Shown: positions 47,783-57,671 of the stretch, piece by piece
Numbering within the stretch: position 1 is the stretch's first letter
Layout of the letters: the number at the start of each line of letters is the position of its first letter
Origin: Bacteroidota bacterium
GTDB taxonomy: Bacteria; Bacteroidota; Bacteroidia; Chitinophagales; Saprospiraceae
Assembly: GCA_020160935.1 (NCBI GenBank)
Contig: JAIUPL010000002.1
Location: 310,001 to 374,000, forward strand
Reading direction: 5' to 3'
DNA: 64,000 nucleotides
The notes under the pieces: generated by a model
Database searches by the model: none
What the model saw: only the letters and a program-made list of their open reading frames with translations
What the model was told of the DNA's origin: nothing
Program-made: the position numbers and the translations under genes

Positions 47783-49489
47783 ATGCGATTTTTGCTTCTG
47801 TACGCCTGCATGGCGCTTGCATGTACCCTTCCTGCCCAAAGCAGCACTTTCGATACGAACAATGAAAACTGGGGCGCCGAAGGCGATCCTGCCAGTACCA
47901 TTGCTGGGTGGGCGCCTACGGGCGGGCTGCCAGGAGGGCATATTCGGGTGGCAGATGCTGCCACAGGTGGTATCTGGTATTTTACGGCGCCGGCCAAATT
48001 CAGGGGAAACAAATGCGGCGCTTACGATCGCTGGTTGCGCTACGACCAGTTTACCAGCGACACGCTCAACCAGATATTTTCCAGTGACCCGGGCGATGTG
48101 GAAATTTGGGGCAACGGCTCAAAACTGATCTTCGACAACGCACAAAACCCGGGCCTTGCCTGGACACACTACGACATCCTGTTGCGCGAAGATGCCGGCT
48201 GGCGACTCGAAAGTTCCAGCGGCGCTGTTCCAACCGAGGCAGAATTCCGCGCCATCCTGTCCAATGTGACCAAAATCCGGTTCAAAGGCGAATACCGTCC
48301 GGCTGCCGATTTTGGTGGCCTCGACAATGTCATGCTGGAAAACGATTTTTTATTCGACCTCGACGGCGACGACAGCAGCGGCGCCGTCGGAGAAGATTTT
48401 CGTTCGGATACCTTGTGTACCGCAAACAGCCGCGTAGCAGACACAGATGCCTTGCTGGTGTCGGAGCGCCCCATTGATTCGATGGTCGTACGTATTCTTG
48501 GACTGACGGGCACCGAACAATTGAGCGCAGGTGCGCTGCCCCCGCAAATTACCCTGTCTTCCACTTCCTCGCCGGGGCGGCTGGTGCTGGTGAACAACGG
48601 CAATGCATCAGCCGCCGATTTTATTCAGGCTTTGCTGAGCGTGGTGTACCAGGATATGGCCATGCCGCCAGAACGTGGCGAACGGCTGCTGGGCGTACAG
48701 GTTTTCACCGATTGCGGCGATATGGGCATTCGCTTTGTGTACCTGCCCATTTTTCCCACACCAAATGCAGGCCCGGATGCCGACACGATTGTTTGTGCCA
48801 ACAGCCAGCCGCTCGATCTCAGGCCTCTTGTAAATGGCGCCCCGGTACCGGGTGGGTACTGGGAGCCGATGCTCATTGGCAATTATTCCTTATTCGATCC
48901 GCAACGAGACGAATCAGGCCTTTACCAGTATATTCTGGCTGGAGCGGGGCAATGCCCGGGCGATACGGCCCTTGTGCAAGTCGAGGTCGAACAACTGCCT
49001 GTTTGGCAAGCCGATACCACCCTTTGTTATCAGGATACTTTTACACTTACCGTACCGCCAGGCCTGGAAAACTGGCAATGGGCCGATGGCGGCCATCAGC
49101 GCGATCGGGATATTGATTTTCCTGGGGTGTATGGATTAACAGGCAATACCGAGAACTGCCTGTTTTCGGACAGTGTTCAGATCGATTTTTACACCTGTGA
49201 GCCTTGTCAATGGTATGCTCCCAATGTATTTTCCCCAAATGATGACGGCCACAACGATCGATGGCATCTTTTCATCCCCTGTCTGTGGCAACGGTATCGC
49301 CTGGAAGTTTTCGACCGCTGGGGCAGCCTGATCTTCGCTGCCGACGACCCGGAAAGAGAATGGGACGGTTATGACAAACGCGGCACATCCGTACCAGGCG
49401 TGTATATCTGGCGTCTGGAATGGGTGGGCGAACTGTTGGGAGTACCTTATACGTACAGGGCTTCGGGTGATGTCACGATCGTCCGATAA
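47783..49489 (+). CDS. Secreted protein with laminin-B-like domain and gliding-type (CHU_C) C-terminal domain
   Basis: About 568 residues from ATG 47783 with signal peptide MRFLLLYACMALACTLPAQS. Residues about 20-190 resemble the laminin IV/B domain (FDTNNENWGAEGDPASTIAG, WLRYDQFTSDTLNQIFSSDP, VTKIRFKGEYRPAADFGGLD). After a beta-rich middle region the last about 90 residues are a type B type-IX-secretion sorting domain (YAPNVFSPNDDGHNDRWHLF, LEVFDRWGSLIFAADDP, GTSVPGVYIWRLEW). It should be exported through the type IX system and displayed. The ligand is unknown. Confidence 0.9.
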   Translation: MRFLLLYACMALACTLPAQSSTFDTNNENWGAEGDPASTIAGWAPTGGLPGGHIRVADAATGGIWYFTAPAKFRGNKCGAYDRWLRYDQFTSDTLNQIFSSDPGDVEIWGNGSKLIFDNAQNPGLAWTHYDILLREDAGWRLESSSGAVPTEAEFRAILSNVTKIRFKGEYRPAADFGGLDNVMLENDFLFDLDGDDSSGAVGEDFRSDTLCTANSRVADTDALLVSERPIDSMVVRILGLTGTEQLSAGALPPQITLSSTSSPGRLVLVNNGNASAADFIQALLSVVYQDMAMPPERGERLLGVQVFTDCGDMGIRFVYLPIFPTPNAGPDADTIVCANSQPLDLRPLVNGAPVPGGYWEPMLIGNYSLFDPQRDESGLYQYILAGAGQCPGDTALVQVEVEQLPVWQADTTLCYQDTFTLTVPPGLENWQWADGGHQRDRDIDFPGVYGLTGNTENCLFSDSVQIDFYTCEPCQWYAPNVFSPNDDGHNDRWHLFIPCLWQRYRLEVFDRWGSLIFAADDPEREWDGYDKRGTSVPGVYIWRLEWVGELLGVPYTYRASGDVTIVR

Positions 49490-49658
49490 AACATTGTTGA
49501 CGGCCGGATTTTGATTTTCATAATTTTTTAAAATGTAAATTTGGTTTTTTTGGAAATAAAAGCAATATATTTAGCCTCTTCTTTGTCTGTGGAATATTAA
49601 TTGTTTTACCGCCCCTTCGGCACGAAACCTGCCGACAGGATTTAACCAATCAAAGCCT

Positions 49659-50093
49659 ATGCTAAATGTTCGCCAGTTACTTTCCGGAAAACCCCACAAT
49701 ACTGTGTACGCCGTTCGGCCAGATCAAATGGTAATCGAAGCGCTTGAACTCATGGCATCCAAAAATATCGGTGCTGTATTGGTCATGGATGGCGAACACC
49801 TGGCAGGAATTTTTTCTGAACGCGATTATGCACGCAAAGGAATATTGCAAGGCCGTAAAGCCAAAAGCACCCCGGTGACAGAAGTCATGACGGCCGGCGT
49901 TTTTGTAGTAGACATTAGCAAAAACATCGACGACTGCATGAAAATCATGTCGGAAAAACACATCCGCCACTTGCCTGTTGTCGACGACGGACGCGTAGCG
50001 GGCATTTTGAGCGTGAGTGATATTGTAACGGCCATCATGCGCGAACAGGAAAGTCGTATTCAAAGCCTGGAGCAGTATATTACCGGGTATTGA
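49659..50093 (+). CDS. CBS-domain protein
   Basis: A 144-residue cytoplasmic protein consisting of a tandem CBS pair: first HNTVYAVRPDQMVIEALELM and GAVLVMDGEHLAGIFSERDY, then DCMKIMSEKHIRHLPVVDDG and GILSVSDIVTAIM. Such stand-alone pairs bind adenine nucleotides and regulate partners; none is evident here. Typical length for the family. Confidence 0.92.
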   Translation: MLNVRQLLSGKPHNTVYAVRPDQMVIEALELMASKNIGAVLVMDGEHLAGIFSERDYARKGILQGRKAKSTPVTEVMTAGVFVVDISKNIDDCMKIMSEKHIRHLPVVDDGRVAGILSVSDIVTAIMREQESRIQSLEQYITGY

Positions 50094-50141
50094 TTCCTGA
50101 ACATCTTCAGGGTTTGAATGTTGAACGTCTGAAAATAAGTC

Positions 50142-50420
50142 ATCCCGAATTTTGGTTGAAGCCAGGATTCGGGATTGTGTTTTTTGTAGGTTGTTTTTTG
50201 TAGAGTATTTCCCGCGTAGAGTAATTTCCCGCAGAGTAATTTCCCGCAGAACTCGCAGATTTACCCGCAGAACTCGCAGAACGTAGAGTACCCTGTGTAC
50301 TCGATATGAAGAAATAGGTGTACTCTACGTTCTGCGAGTTCTGCGGGTAAATCTGCGAGTTCTGCGGGAAATTACTCTACGGGAAATCTGCGGGAAAATA
50401 CTCTACGCGATCAGTTTGTA
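50142..50420. repeat. Long inverted repeat G (perfect 59-bp arms)
   Basis: Arms 50233-50291 and 50320-50378 are exact reverse complements with a 28-base loop, built of gcagaactcgcaga and gtagagtaatttccc words. The left flank (50142-50171) carries catcccgaattttggttgaa, the same module as in inverted repeat F. The genes on both sides (CBS and GH53) point the same way. The rest of 50421-50488 holds nothing recognisable. Confidence 0.95.
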
Positions 50421-50488
50421 CAGAAAAACTTCCGCGAAAAAAAATCGATATGTCTCCTGTTTTATATTTCACAAACAACTGATTTTAA

Positions 50489-51916
50489 ATGCGTTGCACC
50501 TCACTTTTTACTCTTTTTATTGCCGTTGCAATTTCTATTTCCAACACACAGGCGCAGGGTTTTTACTTTGGCGCCGACCTTTCCTATGTCAATGAAATGG
50601 AAGACTGCGGGGTGGAGTTTAAGGAACAAGGCACACCGAAAGACCCTTATCAAATCTTTGCAGATCACCAGTGCAACCTCGTACGGCTGCGGCTCTGGCA
50701 CTCGCCTTCCTGGTACGATGCCTTGAATGCCGGCAACCGTTATTCCGACTTCCAGGATGTGCGCCGAAGCATCCTGCGCGCCAAGGCTGCGGGTATGCAG
50801 GTGCTGCTGGATTTTCATTTGTCTGACAACTGGGCCGACCCTTCCAAACAACGCGTGCCAGCCGCCTGGGAGGGCGTGGTGAACAACCTGCCGCTGCTGA
50901 AGGATTCGCTTTACAATTACATTTCTTCCACCCTGCTGGCTCTCAACAGTGAAGACCTGCTGCCCGACATGGTGCAGATCGGCAATGAAACCAACAAAGG
51001 TATCATGCTCTCTCCTGCCGTGGATGCTGCCGGCTGGTCGCTCGACTGGAACCGCAACAGCCAGTTGTTCAAACGCGCCATACAGGCTGTCCGCGATGTG
51101 GAAACGGCTTCCGGAAAAAACATCAAGGTGGCGCTGCACATCGCAGGGCCCGCCGAAGCGGGATGGCTCATGCAAGGGTTCTGGAGCAATGGCGTGACCG
51201 ATTTCGATGTCATCGGCCTGTCGTACTACTGGGCCTGGCACCAGCCGACGACCATTGCCAATACGGGTGCGATTATTACACAGTTGAAACAATTGTATCC
51301 CGGCAAGGAAGTGATGATTTTTGAAACCGGATACATCTGGACAACCCAGAGCAACGACAACGCCAACAACATCATCAGCGCCGTGCAACCAGGCTATTCG
51401 CCTGCCAGCCCTGCCAATCAGCGCAAATGGCTGGTCGACCTCACGCAGGAAGTGATCAATCGGGGCGGCAGTGGCGTCATTTACTGGGAACCCGCCTGGG
51501 TGTCGTCACCCTGCTGGACGCAGTGGGGGCAGGGTTCCCACCAGGAGCACGCCGCGTTTTTTGATTTCAACAGCAACCTGCTCGTCGATGGCGGCATGGA
51601 TTTTATGACGCATACCTACGATAACCTTGTAGCTGTCAAATCACCGGAAAACAATCGAAAACTGGAAATATGGCAGGATGGAACACAAACCCTGCTGCTG
51701 CAACTGGAAGGCTTCCCGGGCGATAGCAGTTTGCATCTGAATTTGATGAGCAGCAACGGAAAGATTGTGGCTTCGCGGCTGTTTAAAACAGCAGGCACGG
51801 AAAAAACGACTTATTCATTCGCTTTACCTGCCGGTTTGCCACCGGGCGTTTATTATTTGTCGGTGTATGAAGGAAGGCGTTTTGCGGCGATGAAAGGTTT
51901 GGTGTTGAGAGGGTGA
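50489..51916 (+). CDS. Arabinogalactan endo-beta-1,4-galactanase (GH53), secreted
   Basis: A 475-residue protein. The signal peptide (LFTLFIAVAISISNTQAQ) is followed by a GH53 barrel (FGADLSYVNEMEDCGV, CNLVRLRLWHSPSW, LLDFHLSDNWADPSKQ). The acid/base Glu is in QIGNETNKG and the nucleophile Glu in MIFETGYIW. The C-terminal about 85 residues form a Por_Sec_tail-like type IX sorting domain (LEIWQDGTQTLLLQLEGFPG ... LPPGVYYLSVYEG). It should cut beta-1,4-galactan outside the cell, feeding the adjacent SusC/SusD pair. Confidence 0.93.
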   Translation: MRCTSLFTLFIAVAISISNTQAQGFYFGADLSYVNEMEDCGVEFKEQGTPKDPYQIFADHQCNLVRLRLWHSPSWYDALNAGNRYSDFQDVRRSILRAKAAGMQVLLDFHLSDNWADPSKQRVPAAWEGVVNNLPLLKDSLYNYISSTLLALNSEDLLPDMVQIGNETNKGIMLSPAVDAAGWSLDWNRNSQLFKRAIQAVRDVETASGKNIKVALHIAGPAEAGWLMQGFWSNGVTDFDVIGLSYYWAWHQPTTIANTGAIITQLKQLYPGKEVMIFETGYIWTTQSNDNANNIISAVQPGYSPASPANQRKWLVDLTQEVINRGGSGVIYWEPAWVSSPCWTQWGQGSHQEHAAFFDFNSNLLVDGGMDFMTHTYDNLVAVKSPENNRKLEIWQDGTQTLLLQLEGFPGDSSLHLNLMSSNGKIVASRLFKTAGTEKTTYSFALPAGLPPGVYYLSVYEGRRFAAMKGLVLRG

Positions 51917-52050
51917 GAGATGTGAGAGGGTGAGAGATGTGAGAGTTCGTAGAGTGTACCACTCCGTTCCTGAAAATCATTAGAGCAAAGTGGTACACTC
52001 TACGAACTCTCACATCTCTCACCCTCTCACCCTCTCACTCTCTCACATCT
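51917..52050. repeat. Inverted repeat H between convergent GH53 and SusD genes
   Basis: Perfect arms 51926-51963 and 51989-52026 (38 bp), extended imperfectly by gtgagag words, enclose a 25-base loop. The two stop codons lie at its edges. Confidence 0.95.
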
Positions 52051-54252
52051 CTAATAACCTGGATTCTGCTGCAGTCCCGGATTCACCCCAATATCCTGTG
52101 TCGGGATATGGAAAATATTCCGGTAACTAGGCACGCTGGCGCCTTCTTTTACGCCTCCTTTCCAGGTCCATTTGTAGGTGCCGTCTGTGAATTGACCAAA
52201 GCGTACCAGGTCGGTACGGCGGTGGCATTCCCAGTAGAGTTCGCGGCCGCGTTCATCCAGAATCACATCCAGCGTCAGGTTGGCAGGCGTGTAATTGCCG
52301 GCAGTACCGGTGTAGGCGCGTGTTCGGACCGCATTGAAATACTGGGCGGCTTTCACCTTATCACCTCCGGCAGCGCCACGCAGAACGGCTTCGGCAGCCA
52401 TCAGGTATACGTCGGCGAGGCGGAACATTGGGAAGTCGGTATCCGGGAAGTCAGTATCCGAACCGGGCAGACCGGTAGAAGTTACGTTTTTAAATTTCTG
52501 TACCGCATAGCCTTGTGTAGCCAGTGTCAGGTCGTCGATGTCGAGGCTTTGGCCTTCGGTGTAGAACAGGCCACGGTGGTCGAAACTCGTCAGTTTGATC
52601 TGATACGTGTAGTCGGGGCGGTCGATGTCCAGGTAAATTTTATAACTACCAGACTGATCGATGTCGATGGCATCGCCGTCGGTTTCCAGCAGACCGTCGC
52701 GGCCGGTATCGCCAAAGTTGATGGAGGCATCGTTGTTGGCAACGAAGCGGAAAGAACCGATTTCAAGATTGGGTACATCTACATACAACTGCTGGAGCGC
52801 TTCGTCGTATTGCAATGGAATAGAAATGCCGTTGGTAGCGGTACCTACAATCGCCCAGTCCCGTTTCTGGATCGAATACACCTTGGTGTTCAGGTTGACT
52901 TTGATAAAGTGCAGACCAGCCTGCGGTACTACAATTTTTGCCCCGTTGGTTTCCAGCACGCCATCTGCACCATTATCGCCGTAGCGTGGCGGGCCAGAGT
53001 TGGATGGAACCGTAGTGAACTGAATTTCCGAGTTGGCCGTAGGCAGGTACACATGGCCTTCATACAGTTTTTCGTGCGGCGCAAAAGCGGACGTATCGGC
53101 GATACGTACAGCCGAGGGCGCATCGAAGTTGTTGTAGGTGCCGGGCACATACAGAGAAGGGTGTTTCACCGTCAGACCTTCGTTGAAATCCACTTTAATA
53201 CCGGTGAGGTCGGTCGGAAATTTGGCGATAAACTCTTTCGTCGTACGCGTGCCACCCCAGCCGCTGGCCACACCCGATGCCGATGGGCTCATGCTGCCTA
53301 CTACGCCGGCGCGGATAATGAACGTCATGCCGCCCCAGGTACGGGTATGAACACCGTCGAATGCAACCGGGAAGATAATTTCATTTGAAAGGTGATTGTC
53401 AGCCAGAAACAGTTTCTGATAGTCAGGTTCCAGTTGGTATCCTGCAGCCAGAATTTTGTCGCAGTACGTCAGGCATTCGTTGTATTTGGCTTGTCCGATG
53501 TACACTTCTGCATTGAGATACAATTTTGCTAGCAACATCCATGCAGCGGCCTTGTCGGCACGGGCATACTCGTTGGTTCTCGGGTCGGCCAGGTCGCCAT
53601 CGATGGCTTTCAGTTCCGATTCGATGTAGTTGAACAGTTCAGCAGCCGTGGTTTGTTTCGGCGTTTGGCCTACTACCGCATCTTCAACGGCAAACGGCGG
53701 GTTGCGGAACACGTCGAGTGCATGCCAGTAACTCAGTGCGCGCAGGAAACGCGCTTCAGCACGATAGCGGCGCACTTCGGCTTTCAGGGCGTCACTGGCG
53801 CCGCGTTCGGTCAGTTTGGCTTCGGTTGTTTCCCGAATAAATTCGTTGGCAACAGAAATCTGAACAAAAATGCGGCTGTAAAAGGCATATGTAAAAGCGT
53901 CACTGGTGGTCCATGCCTGGGCATGAAAATCCTTGATGGTCTGGTCATTCCAGCCAATCACGGCCTCGTCGGTGGTCAGTTCCTGGTGGTACCAAAAGCC
54001 GCGCAGGTATTGTCCAAAACCTTCGTCGATGTCGGAAATATCGGAATCGCCGGCAGGGCCTTGCTGGCCGGATACTGCCAGACCAGCATATATTTTAGCC
54101 AGCACCTTGCGGTACGAAGCGGGGTCTTTGTACACATTCGAAGCCGACTGGAAATCGGTATCGAGTGGTACCGTGTCGAGGTCTTTGAAGCAACCCGTAG
54201 CACCCAACATAAACAGGATGAGTGCTGTGCCTATTTTAAAAGGTGATTTCAT
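52051..54252 (-). CDS. susD: SusD/RagB-family lipoprotein with internal SusE/F-like insert
   Basis: 733 residues from ATG 54250-54252. The lipobox is in ILFMLGATGC. The N-terminal TPR part (YRAEARFLRALSYWHALDVF, AAWMLLAKLYLNAEVY) and the C-terminal part (FPMFRLADVYLMAAEAVLRG, DERGRELYWECHRRTDLVRF) are standard SusD. Between them, about 200 residues (bases 52595-53205) are an insert of SusE/SusF style (GDNGADGVLETNGAKIVVPQ, WAIVGTATNGISIPL, FRFVANNDASINFGD, DQSGSYKIYLDI). SusD covers the SusC pore and binds the glycan; the insert probably adds a binding module. Its start lies 19 bp after the SusC stop, so both are in one operon. Confidence 0.93.
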   Translation of the reverse strand: MKSPFKIGTALILFMLGATGCFKDLDTVPLDTDFQSASNVYKDPASYRKVLAKIYAGLAVSGQQGPAGDSDISDIDEGFGQYLRGFWYHQELTTDEAVIGWNDQTIKDFHAQAWTTSDAFTYAFYSRIFVQISVANEFIRETTEAKLTERGASDALKAEVRRYRAEARFLRALSYWHALDVFRNPPFAVEDAVVGQTPKQTTAAELFNYIESELKAIDGDLADPRTNEYARADKAAAWMLLAKLYLNAEVYIGQAKYNECLTYCDKILAAGYQLEPDYQKLFLADNHLSNEIIFPVAFDGVHTRTWGGMTFIIRAGVVGSMSPSASGVASGWGGTRTTKEFIAKFPTDLTGIKVDFNEGLTVKHPSLYVPGTYNNFDAPSAVRIADTSAFAPHEKLYEGHVYLPTANSEIQFTTVPSNSGPPRYGDNGADGVLETNGAKIVVPQAGLHFIKVNLNTKVYSIQKRDWAIVGTATNGISIPLQYDEALQQLYVDVPNLEIGSFRFVANNDASINFGDTGRDGLLETDGDAIDIDQSGSYKIYLDIDRPDYTYQIKLTSFDHRGLFYTEGQSLDIDDLTLATQGYAVQKFKNVTSTGLPGSDTDFPDTDFPMFRLADVYLMAAEAVLRGAAGGDKVKAAQYFNAVRTRAYTGTAGNYTPANLTLDVILDERGRELYWECHRRTDLVRFGQFTDGTYKWTWKGGVKEGASVPSYRNIFHIPTQDIGVNPGLQQNPGY

Positions 54253-54271
54253 ATCTGTTTTATTTAGATGA

Positions 54272-57247
54272 TTAGAAGTTGACACCGAAGCCGAGCAGGT
54301 ACGTACGCGGTCTTGGGTAAATGTTGTTGTCGATACCGTTGGAAATTTCCGGGTCGAGGCCGTCGTATTTGGTCACCACCAGCGGATTCTGTACGGTTAC
54401 ATACACGTTGAAATATTTGCCTATCACATTGTTGAAAGAGTATCCTGCCGTCACGTGGTCGAGGCGGAAGAAGGAGGCTTCTTTTACAAAGTAATCGCTA
54501 AACGTAAGGCTCGACTGCTTGTCCACATTGAGGTCTACTGCCGATTGGTTCACATTGGAAAGGTAACCCGTGGTGCCGTACAGGCGATCGAGGTAGCCCA
54601 TGTCGGTTTGCACGTTGTTGTACACGTAGTTGCCAATGTGCGCGCGGCCTGCAAAAGAGAATGTGAAGGCGCCAATGTTGAGGCTGCTGGTGAGGCCGAG
54701 CGTCACAGGTGGCGCCGGGTTTTTGTAGCGGTATTTGTCCAGGTCGTCTACTTTCCCGTCGCCATTACGGTCTACAAACTGATTTTCCAGGATGTTGCCG
54801 TTTTCATCGTATAGTTGCTCTTTTACATAAAACGAACTGGGTGCATAGCCTGTGTAGTGGTTCTGAATGTTACTGCCCACACCGCCGGCAATGCCGCCAA
54901 CGAGTACGCCGATGTACTTGGGATCATTGCTGGTGGTCAGTTTGGTAATTTTCGAATTGTTGTAGGCAAAGTTGGTGCTCAAATCCCAGCGCACTTTGCG
55001 CGTCACGACGGGCGACAGGTTCAGGCTCAGTTCCACGCCTTTTGTTTCCATCGTACCGATGTTGTCGATCGCGAAGTTGGACAGGTTGGACAAGGCAGGT
55101 ACCGGAATGCGGTTCAGCAGATCGCGGGTATTTCTCTGATAAACGTCCAGCGAACCCGACAGGCGATCAGTCATGATGGTGAAGTCGAGGCCTGCGTTAT
55201 ACGTCGTCGTTTCTTCCCATTGAATATCAGCCACATAAGCATTGGGGCGGAACGTAGTCACGTACTCGTCGCCAAACTGGTACTGTGCGTTGGGCATACC
55301 CACCTGATACTGAGCCAGGTAAGCGTAGTAGTCGACAAGCCTGTTGCCGATATCCTGCTGACCCGTAATACCCCAACTCAGACGGAGTTTCATGTTGCTG
55401 AAATACTTGGTGTTCTGGTCGAGGATTTTCATGGCGAAGGCCGCGGCCGGGAAAAGGCCCCAGCGATAGTCCGGCGAGAAACGCGAAGTGCCGTCTCTTC
55501 TCAATGAGCCGGTAAGCAGGTATTTACCATTGAAATCATAATTCACACGACCGTACATGGAAAGCAGGTAATACTCTGCGGGGTCCTGTCCGGTGCTCAC
55601 TTCCGATGGCGTACCTGCCGTGTCGGAGTTTTTGTAATAATTGCTCACTTCGAAATGCTGCCAGGAGTAACCGCCCATGATATCCAGGCCGTGGCGGCCG
55701 AAGGTTTTTTTGTAATTCAGGTAGGCTTCCAGCAGAGAGTTGGTTCTGGTCTGTTCGTAGTAGTTGTTTACACCGCCGCCGGTGAGGGCGTCAAACGCAA
55801 ATGCAGCGAAGTTGGGCACTACCACGGTACCGGAGCCTTTAGCGCGGTCGTAGCCAAGGTTCAGGTTGGCGCGCAATTCAGGCAAAAAGGCAAAACGGTA
55901 GTCGAACGAAGCGTTTGTGATGTAGTGTTTTACGGTCGAATTGTCGTCTCTGAGTTCGAGCAGGGCTACGGGGTTGGTCGTGGCCAAACCGTTCGGGTTG
56001 CCGTTTGCAATTTTCCAGGTGGTAAAACCGCCGTAGCGAGTGCTGGTGTCGCGGACTGGTTTGGTGGGGTCGAAACTCAGGGCGTTTCCGATCGCGCCGC
56101 GGTCGGCGAAGTGGTTGTCTGAAAGTATGCCTTTGAACGACAGGTTGACCTGCAGGCGGTTATTCAGAAACTTCGGATTCACATTGATAGCGGTCGAATA
56201 ACGTTTGAATTCATCCGTTTTCAGCAAACCGTTTTTCTGTGTAAAACCCAGCGACACGCGGTAAGGGAAAATGCCGAAACCACCAGAAGCATTGAGGTTG
56301 TGGTCGTGTCCGAAGGCCGACTGATAAATTTCGTCCTGCCAGTCGGTATTGGCCGTACCCAGCAACGCCAGCGAAGGGTGGTTGGGGTTGGCTACGCCGT
56401 AGTGTTCCTGAACGGTGGCGCGGAATTCGTCGGCTGTCAGCACATCCACGCGGTTGGCGGTTTGTGCAACAGAAACGTTGCCCGTGTAGCCTACGGTGAT
56501 TTTTTTGCCGAGTTTACCCTTTTTCGTGGTGATAATGATAACGCCGCCGGAAGCGCGGTTGCCATAAATGGCCGCTGCAGAAGCGTCTTTCAGCACGGTA
56601 AACGTCTCGATGTCGTTCGGGTTGATCACGTTCAACTGGTTGCGGCTGCCCGATACGCCGGTGTTATCGAGCGGAACACCGTCTACCACGATCAGCGGAT
56701 TGTTGGAAGCCGACAGAGACGACTCGCCCCGGATGCGGATCTGGGCGCCGCCGCCCGGCGAACCATCGCTGATGATTGTCACACCTGCCACCTTGCCTGC
56801 GAGCAAATCCTGCGGGCCGGTGATGGCGCCCCGGTTGAATTTGTCGGTCGATACGGATTGTACGAGGCCCGTAGCGTCTTCCCGCTTCACGGTACCGTAG
56901 CCGATGACCAGCACTTCACTGAGTTCCTTACCGGCAGACAGCGTGACGAGGATGTCATTGACGCCGACAATACTTTGCTCGGTGGTTTCATAACCGGTGT
57001 AGTTAAAAATCAGGGCCGTGGAATTGTCGCCTACAACGAGGCGGAATTTACCCTCGAAATCGGAGGCAACTCCATGTGCCCGATTCTCCTTTTCAATGAC
57101 CGTTACGCCGATCAAGGCCTCGCCGGTCTCGCGGTCTGTAATCGTTCCCGTCACAGTTCTCTGAGCGGAAACTGTCAGGTGCGTACCCAGCATCACCAGC
57201 GCCGGAACGACGATCCGCAGGAGTACGCTTTTGGTAAAAATATTCAT
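54272..57247 (-). CDS. susC: SusC/RagA-family TonB-dependent outer-membrane transporter
   Basis: About 991 residues from ATG 57245-57247 (MNIFTKSVLL). Signal peptide, then the carboxypeptidase-regulatory-like domain (TGTITDRETGEALIGVTVIE, NYTGYETTEQSI) and the plug with the SusC signature (LSEVLVIGYGTVKREDATGL, GSPGGGAQIRIRGESSLSAS, NNPLIVVDGVPLDN). A 22-strand barrel ends in an aromatic C-terminus (YLLGFGVNF). It imports oligosaccharides, here presumably galacto-oligosaccharides from GH53 action, with TonB energy. It is followed by SusD. Confidence 0.95.
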   Translation of the reverse strand: MNIFTKSVLLRIVVPALVMLGTHLTVSAQRTVTGTITDRETGEALIGVTVIEKENRAHGVASDFEGKFRLVVGDNSTALIFNYTGYETTEQSIVGVNDILVTLSAGKELSEVLVIGYGTVKREDATGLVQSVSTDKFNRGAITGPQDLLAGKVAGVTIISDGSPGGGAQIRIRGESSLSASNNPLIVVDGVPLDNTGVSGSRNQLNVINPNDIETFTVLKDASAAAIYGNRASGGVIIITTKKGKLGKKITVGYTGNVSVAQTANRVDVLTADEFRATVQEHYGVANPNHPSLALLGTANTDWQDEIYQSAFGHDHNLNASGGFGIFPYRVSLGFTQKNGLLKTDEFKRYSTAINVNPKFLNNRLQVNLSFKGILSDNHFADRGAIGNALSFDPTKPVRDTSTRYGGFTTWKIANGNPNGLATTNPVALLELRDDNSTVKHYITNASFDYRFAFLPELRANLNLGYDRAKGSGTVVVPNFAAFAFDALTGGGVNNYYEQTRTNSLLEAYLNYKKTFGRHGLDIMGGYSWQHFEVSNYYKNSDTAGTPSEVSTGQDPAEYYLLSMYGRVNYDFNGKYLLTGSLRRDGTSRFSPDYRWGLFPAAAFAMKILDQNTKYFSNMKLRLSWGITGQQDIGNRLVDYYAYLAQYQVGMPNAQYQFGDEYVTTFRPNAYVADIQWEETTTYNAGLDFTIMTDRLSGSLDVYQRNTRDLLNRIPVPALSNLSNFAIDNIGTMETKGVELSLNLSPVVTRKVRWDLSTNFAYNNSKITKLTTSNDPKYIGVLVGGIAGGVGSNIQNHYTGYAPSSFYVKEQLYDENGNILENQFVDRNGDGKVDDLDKYRYKNPAPPVTLGLTSSLNIGAFTFSFAGRAHIGNYVYNNVQTDMGYLDRLYGTTGYLSNVNQSAVDLNVDKQSSLTFSDYFVKEASFFRLDHVTAGYSFNNVIGKYFNVYVTVQNPLVVTKYDGLDPEISNGIDNNIYPRPRTYLLGFGVNF

Positions 57248-57671
57248 ACGAATGTGATTCAAGTTTTAGAATAGAAAAGTGAACAAAGCGGATTATTCTT
57301 ATGGTGCAAACCAGAAATTTTTTTTGCCCGGGAGGGGAAAAAATGAGAGACTAAGGTCGGAAAAACTGTTCCTCACCCTTCCTGAAAAAAATTTTTTTAG
57401 GCTCTGATTTTAAACATTGAAAATTCAGAAAAAATACAACGGAACGATTTTGCCGGATTATTGAACAACGCAATCGTTTGCGGAAGAGGTTTTACGAAAG
57501 ACGCGTTGCAAAAATAAAAATGTAAACGCGCTGCAAAATTAAAAAAAGAATAATACTGTCGTCGTTTTACATAAATTTTTCCAAGGTCGGTTTTTTCAGA
57601 ATTAAAAAACAAATTAACTTTGTGATGATTTTAGCAAAACTTTCAGTTTAATATTTCAAATACTCATAACG
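57248..57671. promoter_or_regulatory. AT-rich divergent promoter region of the glycan locus
   Basis: No gene is seen. A -7 element TAACTTTG at 57615-57622, with a T-run 20 bp upstream, directs the gene at 57672. The susC promoter must lie to the left, but I see no clear consensus there. Confidence 0.6.
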
